DNA of 64,000 bases from Nitrospirota bacterium (GTDB lineage Bacteria; Nitrospirota; Nitrospiria; JACQBZ01). Where the stretch lies: positions 36,193 to 100,192 of the forward strand of contig JACQCA010000039.1 in the NCBI GenBank assembly GCA_016201865.1, in the 5' to 3' direction. Every line of letters starts with the position of its first letter. The first letter of the stretch is position 1. This document shows positions 1 to 10,672 of the stretch, one piece after another. The position numbers and the translations under genes were made by a program. The notes under the pieces were generated by a model. The model saw nothing but the letters and a program-made list of their open reading frames with translations. It ran no database searches and was not told the origin of the DNA.

Positions 1-1441
1 TCAGAAGCAGACACGGCAGCTTGAACGGCCTCAACCACTGCTTGACGGTTAGATAGTGCTGTTCCGCCAGGATCTCGGTCGGAACCATCAGTGCGGCTTG
101 ATAACCGTTGTCGGCCGCGATCATCATCGCGGCCAGCGCCACGACCGTCTTTCCGCATCCCACATCGCCTTGAAGCAGTCGGTTCATCGGATGCGGCCGG
201 GCCATATCCCGTTTGATCTCTTCCAGAACAGACTTCTGCGCGCCGGTGAGCGGATAAGGCAGTCCCTCAAGAAACTGCCGGAGATAAGGGCCGTCCGTCT
301 GAAAGGCCGTGCCCTTGGGCTCCTCCACCGCCTCGCGCCGTTTCAGGCCCAGTCCCAGTTGAAGGAGAAAGAATTCACCGAACGCCAACCGGCGATGCGC
401 CTCGCTTCGCCCCTCGTTCAGCAACGCCAGCGACGTTCCTTCCAACGGAAAATGGGCCTGGGTCAAGGCTTCCGAGAATGGAGGAAATCGATGCGACCGG
501 ATCACGGAAGAAGGAAGGATTTCCTGCAACTGAGAGGCGTATTCCTCCAGAACGGCCTGGATCAACGATCGGATCGGGCGGCCGGTTAAGCCCTGCGTGG
601 TATGATAGATCGGCACGATACGACCGGTGTGCAATCCGACCGTCGCCGCCGGCCCACCGGCGGACGCGGGCTCGTTATCCAAGATCTCGTAAATCGGGTT
701 TTCGATTTCCAGACCGTAGCCCCGATAGCGGTTCACGTTCACCTTCCCGGTGAGCATCACGCGTTGGCCATTTTTGAACAACTTTTGCAGATACGGTTGG
801 TTGAACCACTTGACGAGAATGGAGCCGCTGTCGTCGCTCACCACCATCTCAAAGATCTTAAACCGGCGGCGCGAGGTGATCGTCAGATGGGTCGACTGAA
901 CCACGCCGCAGAGGGTCTGCTCCTCGCCCGGCGTCAGCCCGGCCACCGGCTTGAGACGACTGCGGTCTTCATACCGCCACGGGAGGAAATAAACAAGATC
1001 CTCCAGGGTTCGTATTCCCAACCGATCGAGCCATTCGGCCCGTTTGGGTCCCACCCCTTTCAGATACTGCACCGGCCGGTCCCACAAAACGGTCGCAGAG
1101 GGCGGACCGACCGGAACGTCGGGCCGACCCGAACCGGACGATGAGGGAGCGGCGGATCGGTTTAACAATCGCTGAAGAAGCGCGCAGGCTTCTTCAAGAC
1201 GGCGACGACGATCCGGTTCGAGAAGCCGGTCGTAATCGGCGAAGAGCTTGTTTAACGCCGCCAAGGCGCGCGCGTCTTCTTCGGAAGGGTTCTGAGCGGA
1301 AGCCGTCTGAACCTGTTGCGTCACGAATGCGGCCAGTCCCTGGATCTTCATGACGTGCGAGAAATTTTTTTGAACGGCGAATCGAATGGGTTTTTGAAGA
1401 CGGTCGAGGATGGCCTCCAGCGATTCGACTTTGCTTACCAT
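1..1441 (-). CDS. recG: ATP-dependent DNA helicase RecG, 5' part (cut by window start)
   Basis: RecG remodels stalled replication forks and Holliday junctions. About 480 N-terminal residues are visible. They hold a helix-hairpin-helix-like segment (QYLKGVGPKRAEWL), the OB-fold wedge domain, and the start of the helicase core with the Walker A motif GDVGCGKT at about residues 425-432, followed by VPTEILAEQH. Walker A has Cys where most RecG proteins have Ser. The rest of the helicase lies beyond the left edge. The ATG at 1441 was chosen. An in-frame ATG at 1474 adds 11 residues but lies inside an inverted repeat, and neither start has a clear Shine-Dalgarno sequence. Confidence 0.95.
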   Translation of the reverse strand, partial: MVSKVESLEAILDRLQKPIRFAVQKNFSHVMKIQGLAAFVTQQVQTASAQNPSEEDARALAALNKLFADYDRLLEPDRRRRLEEACALLQRLLNRSAAPSSSGSGRPDVPVGPPSATVLWDRPVQYLKGVGPKRAEWLDRLGIRTLEDLVYFLPWRYEDRSRLKPVAGLTPGEEQTLCGVVQSTHLTITSRRRFKIFEMVVSDDSGSILVKWFNQPYLQKLFKNGQRVMLTGKVNVNRYRGYGLEIENPIYEILDNEPASAGGPAATVGLHTGRIVPIYHTTQGLTGRPIRSLIQAVLEEYASQLQEILPSSVIRSHRFPPFSEALTQAHFPLEGTSLALLNEGRSEAHRRLAFGEFFLLQLGLGLKRREAVEEPKGTAFQTDGPYLRQFLEGLPYPLTGAQKSVLEEIKRDMARPHPMNRLLQGDVGCGKTVVALAAMMIAADNGYQAALMVPTEILAEQHYLTVKQWLRPFKLPCLLL

Positions 1442-1462
1442 AATGAGGTCGTCGAAGGTTTC

Positions 1463-1490
1463 GTAGAGACGCATGGCAACGCGTCTCTAC
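1463..1490. repeat. Short inverted repeat at the recG 5' end
   Basis: Perfect 10-bp arms GTAGAGACGC / GCGTCTCTAC surround an 8-nt loop. The hairpin sits just upstream of, or over, the recG start and between the divergent recG and rpmB genes. Its look resembles short dispersed palindromes such as those known from cyanobacteria, but only this copy was noticed in the window. Confidence 0.7.
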
Positions 1491-1507
1491 ATTGTGCAGA
1501 AAAACCC

Positions 1508-1536
1508 TTGTCACGCGACGGACGATATGATACCAT
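1508..1536 (+). promoter_or_regulatory. Possible sigma-70 promoter of rpmB
   Basis: TTGTCA and TACCAT are separated by 17 nt, about 45 nt upstream of the rpmB start. The match to the consensus is moderate, and position is the main support. Confidence 0.35.
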
Positions 1537-1581
1537 AGCTTCACGGTCTCTGCAACTTTAACAAAAAGAAGGAGAAGTTTC

Positions 1582-1773
1582 GTGGCGTATGTATGTGCAA
1601 TCTGCGGCAAAGGACGGGTCATCGGGATGAAGGTCAGTCATGCCCATAATAAATCGAAGCGTCCTTTTTATCCGAATCTTAAGTCCGTCAAGGCCCTTGT
1701 TGACAATACGACCCGACGAATCAAGGCCTGCACCCGATGCATCCGATCCGGATGGGTGACGAAGGCCGGTTGA
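1582..1773 (+). CDS. rpmB: 50S ribosomal protein L28
   Basis: This is a large-subunit ribosomal protein of 63 residues, the usual length for short bacterial L28. It begins AYVCAICGKG and has a second pair CTRC near the C-terminus. The two CxxC pairs mark the zinc-binding form of L28. The start is GTG at 1582, preceded by AAGGAGAAG at good spacing. It lies divergently from recG and 45 nt before corA. Confidence 0.97.
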   Translation: MAYVCAICGKGRVIGMKVSHAHNKSKRPFYPNLKSVKALVDNTTRRIKACTRCIRSGWVTKAG

Positions 1774-1818
1774 GCCGTTCCGTCAACCCCAAAACCGGTC
1801 GCCCGCTTCGAGGAAACC

Positions 1819-2787
1819 ATGATCGAGATCTTCGCCTTCACAAAAGAAAACGGTCTTCGAAGAACGACGGACGCCGGATCATTGCCCGGCCTGCTCAAGG
1901 ATGAAACGGAATCGGTCTGGGTCGATCTGGAAACGCCGACGGAAGAGGAAACCCAGATCCTGTCCTCCATCTTTAATTTTCACCCCCTCGCAATCGAGGA
2001 TTGCATCGCCGAGTCTCACCTCCCCAAGCTGGACGACTTCGGCGACTATCTTTTCCTGGTTCTTCACGGGGCGCGCCGCGGGGATATTTCAGGAACGTTC
2101 AAAACGGTCGAGCTGAACTTTTTCCTGGGCAAGCGCTACCTGGTCACCTACCATCAGCAGCTGTCCCGCAGCATCAACCGCACGAAGGAACGATGCCTGA
2201 AGAACTCGTTGGCCATGTCCCGCGGCATGGATTTCCTGCTGTACGAGATTCTGGACGGGACGGTCGACAACTACTTTCCAATCCTGGATGACTTCGACGA
2301 AGTGTTGGATGAGCTCGAACACGAGGTCACGGCATCCCCCAGCAAGGAAACCCTGAACCGGATCTTCTCACTGAAACGGGATGGGATGTCCCTCCGACGG
2401 GTCACCAGTCCACAACGGGAAATCCTCAACCGTTTGAGCCGCGACCCGTTCGCGGTGGTCAACAAACGGACGGCCATTTATTTCCGAGATGTGTATGACC
2501 ATCTCGTGCGAATTAACGACCTGGCCGAATCGTACAAAGACCTCACGACCGGACTCCTGGAGGCCTACATCTCTATGGTATCAAACCGTTTGAACGAGGT
2601 CATAAAAGTGCTCACGGCGCTCACCGTCGTCTTTATGCCACTCACAGTCATCCCCAGCATCTACGGCATGAACTTTAAGAACATGCCCGAACTGAACTGG
2701 GAGTACGGTTATCCTGTCGCCCTCGGAATGATGGCGGTCATCGTTGTTGTGATGTTGGGATTTTTCCGCAAGAAGAAGTGGATTTAG
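1819..2787 (+). CDS. corA: Magnesium/cobalt transport protein CorA
   Basis: This is an inner-membrane pentameric Mg2+ channel of 322 residues. The long cytoplasmic N-terminal domain is followed by two C-terminal membrane helices with the signature YGMN (GMN at 283-285) in the loop between them. The basic tail RKKKW is typical of the family. It follows rpmB closely and converges with the next gene. Confidence 0.95.
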   Translation: MIEIFAFTKENGLRRTTDAGSLPGLLKDETESVWVDLETPTEEETQILSSIFNFHPLAIEDCIAESHLPKLDDFGDYLFLVLHGARRGDISGTFKTVELNFFLGKRYLVTYHQQLSRSINRTKERCLKNSLAMSRGMDFLLYEILDGTVDNYFPILDDFDEVLDELEHEVTASPSKETLNRIFSLKRDGMSLRRVTSPQREILNRLSRDPFAVVNKRTAIYFRDVYDHLVRINDLAESYKDLTTGLLEAYISMVSNRLNEVIKVLTALTVVFMPLTVIPSIYGMNFKNMPELNWEYGYPVALGMMAVIVVVMLGFFRKKKWI

Positions 2788-2797
2788 GCGCAAGCCC

Positions 2798-3607
2798 CTA
2801 AAATAAATACCGGAATCCGACGGACAGCCCGTAGTGGGGACTGGCCTTCGTCAGGCCGTGGCTCCACGCCAGACTCAACACCTTATCCACATCCATGTCG
2901 TATAACAAACCGACCAAGGCCGACAACGGATTTGCCGACGTTCCCGGCGCCAGCCGGGAGGACAGCGTGGACGACTTGGGATAGCGGTTGGTCTCGCCCG
3001 CCAGCTCGCCCGCAACGCGAAGATGATCGGCCACCGTCAGGTAATCGAACGCCAGACTGTAATTGAATACATCGTTCAGCGTCGTGTTGGCCGGATTGCC
3101 GACGAAGACGTATCCCAGATTCAGATGAAGGGTGACCGGGAAAAATTCTTTGGACGCGATCGCCCGGACGCCGACATCCGGCTCGCCGGTGCAGTCCGGC
3201 GAGAGGGCCTTGTTCGAATTGCAGCTCGGGAACTTCACCGTCAATTGTCCGGCGATCGAAACCGGATTCGCTTCGCGTCCCTTGATGAAACGAATCTTCG
3301 CCTTGAGCTTCAGATCGCCCAATCCGTCTTCGTCCGGAGCCTCCTGCGCCAATCGAAAACGATACGGGGCCTCCACCGAAAAATCGAGATTGTTGATCAA
3401 GCCGTAACTCAGCTCCGTCGTCAGGGCCATCGAGGAGAGCGTGCGTTTCCAGCGCTCATCCAGCAGACTCACATCCAGCCTCGATTTGCCCCGTTCGACC
3501 GGAACGGCCGTCTCGGACGCCAGATAGGGAAGAAGCGCGAAGGCCGGTCTGGATTGAAAGAGGAACTGGGCAAGAATCAGTACCCCAAGGACTATGCGCG
3601 AGGCCAT
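2798..3607 (-). CDS. Outer-membrane beta-barrel-like protein (MetA/transporter type)
   Basis: The protein has 269 residues with a signal peptide (cleavage probably after SRPAFA). Amphipathic beta-strand segments run to a terminal Phe, as expected of a barrel inserted by the BAM machinery. Pattern and length resemble the pfam family of phenol-degradation MetA-like and transporter outer-membrane proteins. The substrate is not predictable. It is convergent with corA, 10 nt apart. Confidence 0.6.
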   Translation of the reverse strand: MASRIVLGVLILAQFLFQSRPAFALLPYLASETAVPVERGKSRLDVSLLDERWKRTLSSMALTTELSYGLINNLDFSVEAPYRFRLAQEAPDEDGLGDLKLKAKIRFIKGREANPVSIAGQLTVKFPSCNSNKALSPDCTGEPDVGVRAIASKEFFPVTLHLNLGYVFVGNPANTTLNDVFNYSLAFDYLTVADHLRVAGELAGETNRYPKSSTLSSRLAPGTSANPLSALVGLLYDMDVDKVLSLAWSHGLTKASPHYGLSVGFRYLF

Positions 3608-3680
3608 CCGAATCCTTTCGATGCCGTCCGATCGGAGACGGCCAAAATCTCACGCATTCTACTGAGGGCGGGCGGGGTTG

Positions 3681-5186
3681 TCAAGAAGATTTGGGAACCC
3701 GTTTCCTCCAGATCCAAGGCAGCAGGATCATTCCGGCCAGAATCAGGACGGAGCTCCGAGGATATTTGACGCCGTAGACAACAGGCGTCAGGGCCCATCG
3801 CGTGACGGCCCTCAAGGTCTCATGGTCCCGGATGTAATCGGCCATAGGCGGCGATGCCCTGTAATAGAACGATACGAACATCCGGCCGATGCGATTCGTC
3901 AGAAGATAGTCATCCCGGAATTGTCTTAAGACCCGGACCTCGGGCGCAAGGGAACTCCCATAGGCGGCAGTCGCGATGAAGCAGGGTCCGCCACCGCCCC
4001 CACCGGAACCGCCCCCTCCCGCGCCGCCTCCACCCACCGCCGTAGCGGTAAAATTGACCCCCGTCACATCCGCCCCGTTCACGGTGACGGCCTGGTTTAC
4101 CGGACTAAAGGTATCGCCGGCCAGGCTCGGGGTCACGGTATAACTGCCGTCTGCAAGGCTGCTGAAGCTGTAGTTACCGTTCGCATCCGTCATGGCGGTA
4201 CTCGAAGCCGCACCGGTTAGGGTCATTGTCACCCCGGAGAGGCCCGTGCCGGAAGCCGTTACGGTACCCGAAATCAAATAGGTTACGACGACGGCACTGT
4301 ATACAGGAAGATCCAGAAGAAAGAGCCCGGCGCCGGTGGCGGCGATCAACTTGCGCGAAGGCGTCAGCGCAAGCGCATAGATCGAGCTTCCGGCCGTCGT
4401 CAATCCCGTGCCGCGCGCGATCCAGCTCCCGCCGCCGTCCGCGGAGTAGTAGACGCCTGCACTCGTCCCGGCATAAACGGAGTTCGGATCGGCCGGGTCT
4501 ACAAACAGAGCATTGATCTCCGGGAGCGGCGTCGGCAGGCCGGAGTTTTTCCGGCTCCAGGTGAGCCCGCCATCGGTGCTCTTATGCGCCCCGCCCGTCC
4601 CGGCGTAAAGAATAGCGGTGTTGGTCGGGTCAATCGCGATGGTGTAGACGTAATCGGCCACATTCGGCGCATCAATGTGAACATCGGCCCAGTTCGCCCC
4701 GCCGTCGCTGCTCTTGACCAGATTGGGCGTACCGGTGCCTCCGGCATAGAGCGTTCCGGATATGACGGGGTCCATCGCAATAGTATAGGCGCGGATTTCA
4801 CACCCGAAGCACGGCGCCTCCGGAGCGTGAGCCCAAGCATCTCCCCCGTTCGTTGACTTGATGATGAACGAATCCCCTATGACTTTTGTCGGAAGGCTGA
4901 AATCCCCGGCATAGATCGTGGTCGGCGTATTCGGATCGATGGCCAGCGATTTATTCTGCTCGCCGATGTCTGTTCCGGTCGCCACGACGGTCCATGAAGC
5001 GCCTCCGTCCAGGCTTCGCAGCACATCTCCACCCGATGCAGCATAAATTGTGGATCCATCGGCCGCTAAGGCACGCACATTCAGCCCTTGGATTCCCCCT
5101 GCAAGAGTGCTCCAGGTTATTCCGCCGTCCGTTGTCTTGTATACAGCTTTATTTCCACCAATTGATATTCTCTTTTCCAGCAGCAT
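3681..5186 (-). CDS. C-terminal part of a frameshifted secreted protein: BNR/VPS10-like repeats and CFI-box C-terminus
   Basis: Repeated units of the type [28 protein letters not shown] and YSADGGGSW are Asp-box/BNR motifs of a sortilin-like beta-propeller. A carboxypeptidase-regulatory-like (CNA-B/SdrD-type) beta-sandwich follows ([19 protein letters not shown]), then a Gly-rich linker and the motif [10 protein letters not shown]. After that come an amphipathic stretch, a hydrophobic helix and a basic end [18 protein letters not shown] is the hallmark of CFI-box C-terminal domains on exported proteins. The apparent ATG at 5186 is probably not a true start. The reading frame continues that of the upstream part after a one-base slip. 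Confidence 0.8.
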   Translation of the reverse strand: MLLEKRISIGGNKAVYKTTDGGITWSTLAGGIQGLNVRALAADGSTIYAASGGDVLRSLDGGASWTVVATGTDIGEQNKSLAIDPNTPTTIYAGDFSLPTKVIGDSFIIKSTNGGDAWAHAPEAPCFGCEIRAYTIAMDPVISGTLYAGGTGTPNLVKSSDGGANWADVHIDAPNVADYVYTIAIDPTNTAILYAGTGGAHKSTDGGLTWSRKNSGLPTPLPEINALFVDPADPNSVYAGTSAGVYYSADGGGSWIARGTGLTTAGSSIYALALTPSRKLIAATGAGLFLLDLPVYSAVVVTYLISGTVTASGTGLSGVTMTLTGAASSTAMTDANGNYSFSSLADGSYTVTPSLAGDTFSPVNQAVTVNGADVTGVNFTATAVGGGGAGGGGSGGGGGGPCFIATAAYGSSLAPEVRVLRQFRDDYLLTNRIGRMFVSFYYRASPPMADYIRDHETLRAVTRWALTPVVYGVKYPRSSVLILAGMILLPWIWRKRVPKSS

Positions 5187-7299
5187 AGGCGACCAGCGAA
5201 CTATTCGTCGGGTCGGCCGCCACCGCGAAAAAGCTGTAGTTGGACGGGCTGCTCGTGGAGGTCCAGATACCGGGAATCGTCGGGACTTCCGGTGAACCCG
5301 GCCCTTCGACCGATCCTTCGACCGCCGTCACAATCAACGAGTAATGTTTATTATTTGACAGCCCGGTCAGCGTGAAGGGGCTGGTCGCGTTGGCGATTGT
5401 TGCACCGCCCGTCAGAGTCGAGTAGTTGTCCTTTGTCACGCCGGACTGCTCGGCGTAATAGAGGTTATACGACGCGGCGCCTAAAATCTGATCCCAGGCC
5501 ACCGTCACCCGCCCGTCTCCCGGCGTAGCCGTCACCCGAATCGGCGGCGAGGGTTGAACGCCGTCGGACGGCGGGACTCCGGTAAAGACGAAGGGTCCGA
5601 TATCTGTTAGATAAGCGATGTCGCCATCGGCCAGCCATGGGGTGTTGACGGACGTCGCCGGAGCAATATCAACGACACTGATGTCGCTTCCATCGTAGTA
5701 CCGAAGAGCGCCCGCGGCGTCAAGCCAGACGAGCTGTCCACGCTGAAGTTGCACAGCGGGTTCCTGCTGACCCGGTGGGCCAGGTCGCGTTGATGGATCG
5801 CTTGTCAGAAGGACCCCTCCATTGAGAATGATGTTTCGCGTTGTTCCATCGGTGTGGAGCCACGAAACATGGCGTCCATCGGTTTGAGGGGAAGAGTTCT
5901 GACCCGCTGTATCCGTTGTGAGCTGAACTGGGGCTGGACTCGCCGTTGTGCTGTCGTATAAAAAAACCTGTGAGATGCCGCTTACCGTTTTTACATACAC
6001 GATCCGGCCCTGACTCAATGACGGCTGGTCTGCGAATACTCCGGAGTCGATGACGCTCGTGGTTGTCCCGTTGTAGAAGACCAGCTTGGTGGGATTGGCT
6101 CCGTCATCAAAAAAGAACGCTGCCTTGCAGTTGCTCGTTCTGACACGCCCTGCGCCGGCCGTCGCAATGGTAGGTCCGGTCGTCACGTTAATCCCGGATG
6201 CGACGTTGGTGGCGACCCCATCAGCGGGATTGACCTGGAAGACGTCCTTAACCAACGTGGTGTTGCCGGACGACTGCTGAAGGATCATTAAGACGCAGCC
6301 GTCGGCGATGGCCACGCCCTCCGGGTTAAATGTGGTCAGGCCGAACCTCAAAGTCGTCGAGGTAACCTTCTTGGGCTGGCTTCCGTCGTTGACCCACACC
6401 CATCCATCGTCCGTCCCTCGTCGCCAGGCGCCGACGACCTGTCCCGGAGAAGAACCGCTTCCGAGGGTGAACACAACGTTGTCGATGTTGCCCGGACTAT
6501 TCACAGCATCCTTCTGCTGAACTTGAGCAACATTTGTCCCGTCGTAGAAGAACACGGTACTGCTTGCTGCATCAAACAAGAGCACCTTTCCCCGACTGGT
6601 GCTGCTGTTCCTTTTGCCCCAGCTATCACCGCTTCCGAGTCTGCGAGCCCGGGTGGTCAGGGTCGCGGACGTCCAGATGGTGTTGTTTCCTCGGGACCGG
6701 GCGGTCACCACAACCGTGTCGGACGCCCCGTCCTGCGCGTTGGACAGAACGGTGACGGTTACCGTTAGATTCGTGTTGGCGCTCGCGGCCAGCGAGACGT
6801 TGCTCACGGAGAGGATTGTTGACCAGAGATTGCCGTTGAGCGTCAGATCAAAAACGTCCGCCGCCTGGCCTGTGTTTGACACCTGGAGGGTATAGACGAC
6901 GGTCAGCCCCGGGGCGTTCGTGCCGGATGTCGGATTTGAACTGAGCGTAACGACCGTGACATTGGCAGCCGGCTCGTCGGAGGCATTGCCAGGGAAAAAT
7001 CGCGCGTCAATCTCCGATTTATTCGTCCAGCCGTCGCCGTCGGAATCGAGCGTTTCGATCGCGCTGAAGCTGTGACTATGACTTTGGAAATCATTCGCGT
7101 AATTATTATGCGGTGTAGTACTGCTCGGAAAGTTCGGGTGGCACAGATTGCATGCGTTCAACCTCGTCCCGCTGGTACCGTATCGGGTGTCGAAATCCGT
7201 AAGATATTGAGGGACTGCCAGAACCGCAACCGGGTTTAAAACAACCCCAACGATGAACAGGAAAAATAACGGTGTCCTAATCGTCATGGATCTGCTCAT
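5149..7299 (-). CDS. N-terminal part of a frameshifted secreted multidomain protein with one haem-type CxxCH motif
   Basis: The segment has 716 residues. In order it holds a signal peptide (about residues 1-28), NACNLCH, which is a possible haem c attachment motif, and an Asp-rich Ca-binding-like segment (LDSDGDGW). A NEW3/DUF11-like beta-sandwich, a long TolB-like propeller section and a fibronectin type III domain ([18 protein letters not shown]) come next. The frame then runs out at KENINWWK just as an Asp-box repeat begins, and the next frame carries on with [10 protein letters not shown]. The natural product is probably one secreted protein of about 1,200 residues. Confidence 0.8.
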   Translation of the reverse strand: MSRSMTIRTPLFFLFIVGVVLNPVAVLAVPQYLTDFDTRYGTSGTRLNACNLCHPNFPSSTTPHNNYANDFQSHSHSFSAIETLDSDGDGWTNKSEIDARFFPGNASDEPAANVTVVTLSSNPTSGTNAPGLTVVYTLQVSNTGQAADVFDLTLNGNLWSTILSVSNVSLAASANTNLTVTVTVLSNAQDGASDTVVVTARSRGNNTIWTSATLTTRARRLGSGDSWGKRNSSTSRGKVLLFDAASSTVFFYDGTNVAQVQQKDAVNSPGNIDNVVFTLGSGSSPGQVVGAWRRGTDDGWVWVNDGSQPKKVTSTTLRFGLTTFNPEGVAIADGCVLMILQQSSGNTTLVKDVFQVNPADGVATNVASGINVTTGPTIATAGAGRVRTSNCKAAFFFDDGANPTKLVFYNGTTTSVIDSGVFADQPSLSQGRIVYVKTVSGISQVFLYDSTTASPAPVQLTTDTAGQNSSPQTDGRHVSWLHTDGTTRNIILNGGVLLTSDPSTRPGPPGQQEPAVQLQRGQLVWLDAAGALRYYDGSDISVVDIAPATSVNTPWLADGDIAYLTDIGPFVFTGVPPSDGVQPSPPIRVTATPGDGRVTVAWDQILGAASYNLYYAEQSGVTKDNYSTLTGGATIANATSPFTLTGLSNNKHYSLIVTAVEGSVEGPGSPEVPTIPGIWTSTSSPSNYSFFAVAADPTNSSLVAYAAGKENINWWK

Positions 7300-7425
7300 G
7301 GAAACTGTGCCTCCGGATCTATTTTGAGTATTGCCGATTCTATTCGAGTGGCGTAAAAAGGTCTAAGGTCTATAGATGCTTTTCACATCACAGACCTCGA
7401 CATGAATTACGTTATGTATAAATAC

Positions 7426-7500
7426 TGGAGCGGGCGGCGGGATTTGAACCCGCGACCAAGAGCTTGGGAAGCTCCTACGCTACCGCTGCGCTACGCCCGC
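7426..7500 (-). tRNA. tRNA-Gly (CCC)
   Basis: Reading the minus strand from 7500, the acceptor GCGGGCG pairs with CGCCCGC. The anticodon stem GGAGC/GCTCT closes the loop TTCCCAA, giving anticodon CCC. The T-arm GGGTTCAAATCCC is canonical. CCA is encoded at the 3' end (7426-7428). It stands alone between the secreted protein and tyrS. Confidence 0.95.
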
Positions 7501-7549
7501 ACGTTGCGAGCCATTATACACCATCTGGAAATGCTGTCAAAGCCTTTTA

Positions 7550-8716
7550 TCAAAGGCTCACGGAGGCGAACTGTTTCTTGCCGACTTTAATCTGGTAGGT
7601 CTTGCCAAGGGACAGGGTGTGATTAATATCGGTGATCCGCCGGCCGTCCACGTCCACCGCGCCCTGCTGAATCAGCCGTCGGGCCTCGCTCTTGCTCTTC
7701 GCCATCCCCACCTTAACAAGGACCTGCACGACATCCGCGCCGGACTCGATATCGATCCTTGCGGCCTGCTGCGCCGGAAATTCCTTCTTCCGAAATTTCT
7801 GATCAAAGTCACGGCGCGCCTCGATGGCGGCCCCCTTTGAATGGTACCGGCTGACCAGCTCTTCCGCCAGCTTCAGTTTCGCCTCCATCGGATGCATCGC
7901 ACGGATCGCGTCAAGATCGTGATCCGTCAGCAGTTCATAATAACGCAGCATGAGGGTGTCGCTGACCGACATGACCTTCCCGAACATCTCGGCCGGGGGG
8001 TCTTCGAGCGCGATATAATTTCCGTAGCTCTTGCTCATTTTTCGGACGCCGTCGGTGCCTTCCAACAGCGGCAGGGTCATCACGACCTGCGGCTCCATGC
8101 CGCGGGTGCGCTGAAGCTCCCGGCCGACCAGCAGGTTGAACTTCTGATCCGTCCCGCCCAGTTCCACGTCGGACTTCAGCGCCACGGAATCGTACCCCTG
8201 GATCAACGGGTAGTAAAACTCGAGAATGCTGATCGGCCGCTGCTCCTGATATCGTTTTTGAAAATCATCCCGTTCCAGCATCCGGGCGACGGTCATCATC
8301 GTTCCGAGCTTGATGAAATCCAGACTGGAGAGCTTTCCCAGCCATTCACTGTTGAACCGGATCTTCGTCCTCTCCCGATCCAAGATCTTGAACACCTGAC
8401 GCTCATAGGTTTTGGCATATTCCCGGACTTCATTCTCCGTCAGCGACTTGCGCGACTCCATCACGCCCGACGGGTCCCCGATCATTCCCGTAAAGTCTCC
8501 GATCAGGAAGATCACCTCATGGCCCAGGTCTTGAAACTGTTTTAATTTGTGCAGCAGGACCGTGTGGCCCAGATGGAGATCGGGAGCGGTCGGATCAAAC
8601 CCGGCCTTCACTCTCAACGGCCGCTTTTGGCTCAGTTTATCCATCAGCTCTTTCTCCTGGATCACTTCGACGACCCCGCGGAGAAGAAGCTTCATCTGTT
8701 GCTCGGCCGGTTTCAT
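7550..8716 (-). CDS. tyrS: Tyrosyl-tRNA synthetase
   Basis: This class I aminoacyl-tRNA synthetase charges tRNA-Tyr. It has 388 residues. The HIGH-type motif HLGH is at 48-51 and KMSKS at 226-230. The Tyr-binding segment [10 protein letters not shown] lies between them, and an S4 RNA-binding domain fills the last 70 or so residues. The start overlaps the lpd stop by 4 nt, so it is translationally coupled as the last gene of gcvH-lpd-tyrS. Confidence 0.97.
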   Translation of the reverse strand: MKPAEQQMKLLLRGVVEVIQEKELMDKLSQKRPLRVKAGFDPTAPDLHLGHTVLLHKLKQFQDLGHEVIFLIGDFTGMIGDPSGVMESRKSLTENEVREYAKTYERQVFKILDRERTKIRFNSEWLGKLSSLDFIKLGTMMTVARMLERDDFQKRYQEQRPISILEFYYPLIQGYDSVALKSDVELGGTDQKFNLLVGRELQRTRGMEPQVVMTLPLLEGTDGVRKMSKSYGNYIALEDPPAEMFGKVMSVSDTLMLRYYELLTDHDLDAIRAMHPMEAKLKLAEELVSRYHSKGAAIEARRDFDQKFRKKEFPAQQAARIDIESGADVVQVLVKVGMAKSKSEARRLIQQGAVDVDGRRITDINHTLSLGKTYQIKVGKKQFASVSL

Positions 8717-10128
8717 CCGGTTCCTTTTTTTCGAGGAAGATGGATTGCGGAACCGTAAACATCCTCCGCCGCCTCCATCATCGCCTCCGACAGCGTGGGG
8801 TGGGCATGAATCATCTCGGCGATATCCGACGCCTTGGCGCCGAGGCGCATCGCGATCGCCGCTTCATGGATCATGTCGGAGGCATGCGGACCGACGATAT
8901 GCACACCCCGGATGCGCTCGGTTTCGGCCTCGGCGATCACCTTCACCACGCCGACGATTTCATCCATCGTATGCGCGCGCCCTAATGCCCGGAAGGGATA
9001 CCGTCCGACGCGGACCGAAAGCCCCCGCTCGACCGCCTCCCATTCCTTGAGGCCCACCGTCCCGATCTCGGGCATTGTGAAGATGCCGGCCGGAACGATG
9101 TCGTAATTCATCGAATGCCCGCCGGAATCGGAGACGGCATTGGCCGCGGCGATCTTCCCTTCGGCCGAAGCGACATGGGCCAACAGGATCCGCCCGACGG
9201 CGTCGCCGACGCCATAGACGCCGGGCGCGCCGGTTTCCATCCGTTCATTCACAAGGATCTCGCCGCGCTTTCCGAGGCCGACCCCGGCCTCGTCCAGCCC
9301 CAGCCCCTCCGTATTCATCCGCCGCCCGATCGAGACCAGAAGACGCTCGGCCGCGGTCGTCCGGCCGTCGCTCAACGTCGCGACGATCTGGGTGGGTTCG
9401 ACGACCACTTTTTCCACGCGCTTGCCGAGATGGAGCGTGATGCCGCGCTTGTTCATCTCCCGCTGGATGAGGGAGGAGACCTCCTCATCCTCGGTCGCCA
9501 GTGGACGGTTTTTCATCTCGACCATCGTCACGGCGGCGCCCAGCGCTTGATACAGGAAGGCGAACTCGCAACCCTCGATCCCGGCCCCGACGATGAGAAG
9601 GCTTTTCGGAAGGACACGGGGCTCCAGGGCCTCTTCGCTCGTGATCACCCGTTCTCCGTCAAATGGAAAGATCGACGGCTTGATCGGTTTGGATCCGGTC
9701 GCGAGGACGATGCGGTCCGCTTCGATTCGTCTTGATGATCCACCCGCATCGCTCACCTCGACGGTGCGCGGTCCGAGCAATCGGCCGCGGCCCTTCAGCA
9801 GATCCACGCCCCAGCTTTTCAGCAGCGCATGGATCCCGCGGACCTGGGTCCGGACGATCCGCTGTTTTCGCTCCAGCATTCGCGTGACGTCGTACGTCGG
9901 CTCGCTCGTCACGCGAATGCCGAACTCCTCGGCACGCGCAAGCAGGCCCACCACCTCGGCGTTGAAGATCAGCGCCTTGCTGGGGATGCAGCCTTTGTTG
10001 AGACAGGTCCCGCCGACTTCCTGCTCTTCAATCAAACTCACCTGCGCGCCGAGCTGAGCCGCACGGATGGCCGCCACATAACCGCCCGGGCCGGCGCCGA
10101 TCACAAGGATTCGTCGGCCTGCTTCCAT
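8713..10128 (-). CDS. lpdA: Dihydrolipoyl dehydrogenase (E3/L-protein)
   Basis: This FAD disulfide oxidoreductase re-oxidises lipoyl groups of the glycine cleavage or 2-oxoacid dehydrogenase complexes. It has 471 residues. FAD-binding GAGPGGY is at 11-17 and the redox pair is C42/C47 in [13 protein letters not shown]. An NAD-binding Rossmann segment has GAGIEGCEF. The C-terminal HAHPTLSE carries the catalytic His-Glu. It lies 6 nt after gcvH, so H-protein as the partner substrate is likely, although no P- or T-protein gene is in view. Confidence 0.95.
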   Translation of the reverse strand: MEAGRRILVIGAGPGGYVAAIRAAQLGAQVSLIEEQEVGGTCLNKGCIPSKALIFNAEVVGLLARAEEFGIRVTSEPTYDVTRMLERKQRIVRTQVRGIHALLKSWGVDLLKGRGRLLGPRTVEVSDAGGSSRRIEADRIVLATGSKPIKPSIFPFDGERVITSEEALEPRVLPKSLLIVGAGIEGCEFAFLYQALGAAVTMVEMKNRPLATEDEEVSSLIQREMNKRGITLHLGKRVEKVVVEPTQIVATLSDGRTTAAERLLVSIGRRMNTEGLGLDEAGVGLGKRGEILVNERMETGAPGVYGVGDAVGRILLAHVASAEGKIAAANAVSDSGGHSMNYDIVPAGIFTMPEIGTVGLKEWEAVERGLSVRVGRYPFRALGRAHTMDEIVGVVKVIAEAETERIRGVHIVGPHASDMIHEAAIAMRLGAKASDIAEMIHAHPTLSEAMMEAAEDVYGSAIHLPRKKGTG

Positions 10129-10134
10129 CGTCTT

Positions 10135-10521
10135 TTAGTCCGCCTTCTCTTTGAGATAGTCGCCGTACTGCCTTGCGTCCATGAGTTGTTTGACCTCCGA
10201 TGGATGGGTCATCTGGATCTTGACGATCCAGCCCTTTCCGTAAGGATCCTGATTCACAAGCTCCGGTTTGTCCTTGAGCTCTTCGTTCACAGCAAGAATC
10301 TTTCCGCTGACCGGGGTATAGACCGCAGAGGTGGTCTTTGTGGATTCCACCTCGCCGATCTCCTGGCCGGATCGAACCTCGGCGCCGACTTTCGGGAGCT
10401 CAAGATAAACGACGTCCCCCAACGCGTCTTGTGCGAAATGGGTAATCCCCAACACCGCCGTGCGATCTTCTTGGCGGATCCATTCATGCTCGGCGTGATA
10501 ACGCAATCCTTCGGGTATCAT
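10135..10521 (-). CDS. gcvH: Glycine cleavage system H protein
   Basis: This lipoyl carrier protein shuttles the aminomethyl group between the glycine cleavage enzymes. It has 128 residues, the usual size. The lipoyl-attachment Lys is K62 in EVESTKTTSAVYTPVSG. The start has a strong GGAGG sequence 5-6 nt upstream. It is the first gene of the gcvH-lpd-tyrS operon. Stand-alone gcvH can also serve lipoate transfer, and the sequence alone cannot decide between these roles. Confidence 0.95.
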   Translation of the reverse strand: MIPEGLRYHAEHEWIRQEDRTAVLGITHFAQDALGDVVYLELPKVGAEVRSGQEIGEVESTKTTSAVYTPVSGKILAVNEELKDKPELVNQDPYGKGWIVKIQMTHPSEVKQLMDARQYGDYLKEKAD

Positions 10522-10569
10522 CTGTCCTCCATTAAATGTTGTGACCCGTCAACTCATGCCGGCCGTGGG

Positions 10570-10651
10570 GATCTACCCAGCGAGCAAGGCGAGCGAGAGG
10601 GGGAGGCTCCAGTCCGCATGAGGCGGATGGAGGGGGCGACGCGAGCCCCTA
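10570..10651 (+). repeat. Dispersed structured intergenic repeat, copy 1
   Basis: The left flank CCAGCGAGCAAGGCGAGCGA and the right flank GGGGGCGACGCGAGCCCC are shared with copies at 28436-28600 (minus) and 51111-51190. The central hairpin here is TCCGC/GCGGA, whereas copy 3 has CCGGC/GCCGG, so pairing is kept while sequence changes. It lies in the intergenic space upstream of gcvH, antisense to its neighbours. Confidence 0.8.
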
Positions 10652-10672
10652 TAAATTGACCCTGATACTAAA

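Noticed and set aside
7402..7590. Plus-strand ORF with RRDLNPRPRAWE-like text
   Set aside because: It is the antisense reading of tRNA-Gly, a classic false gene.
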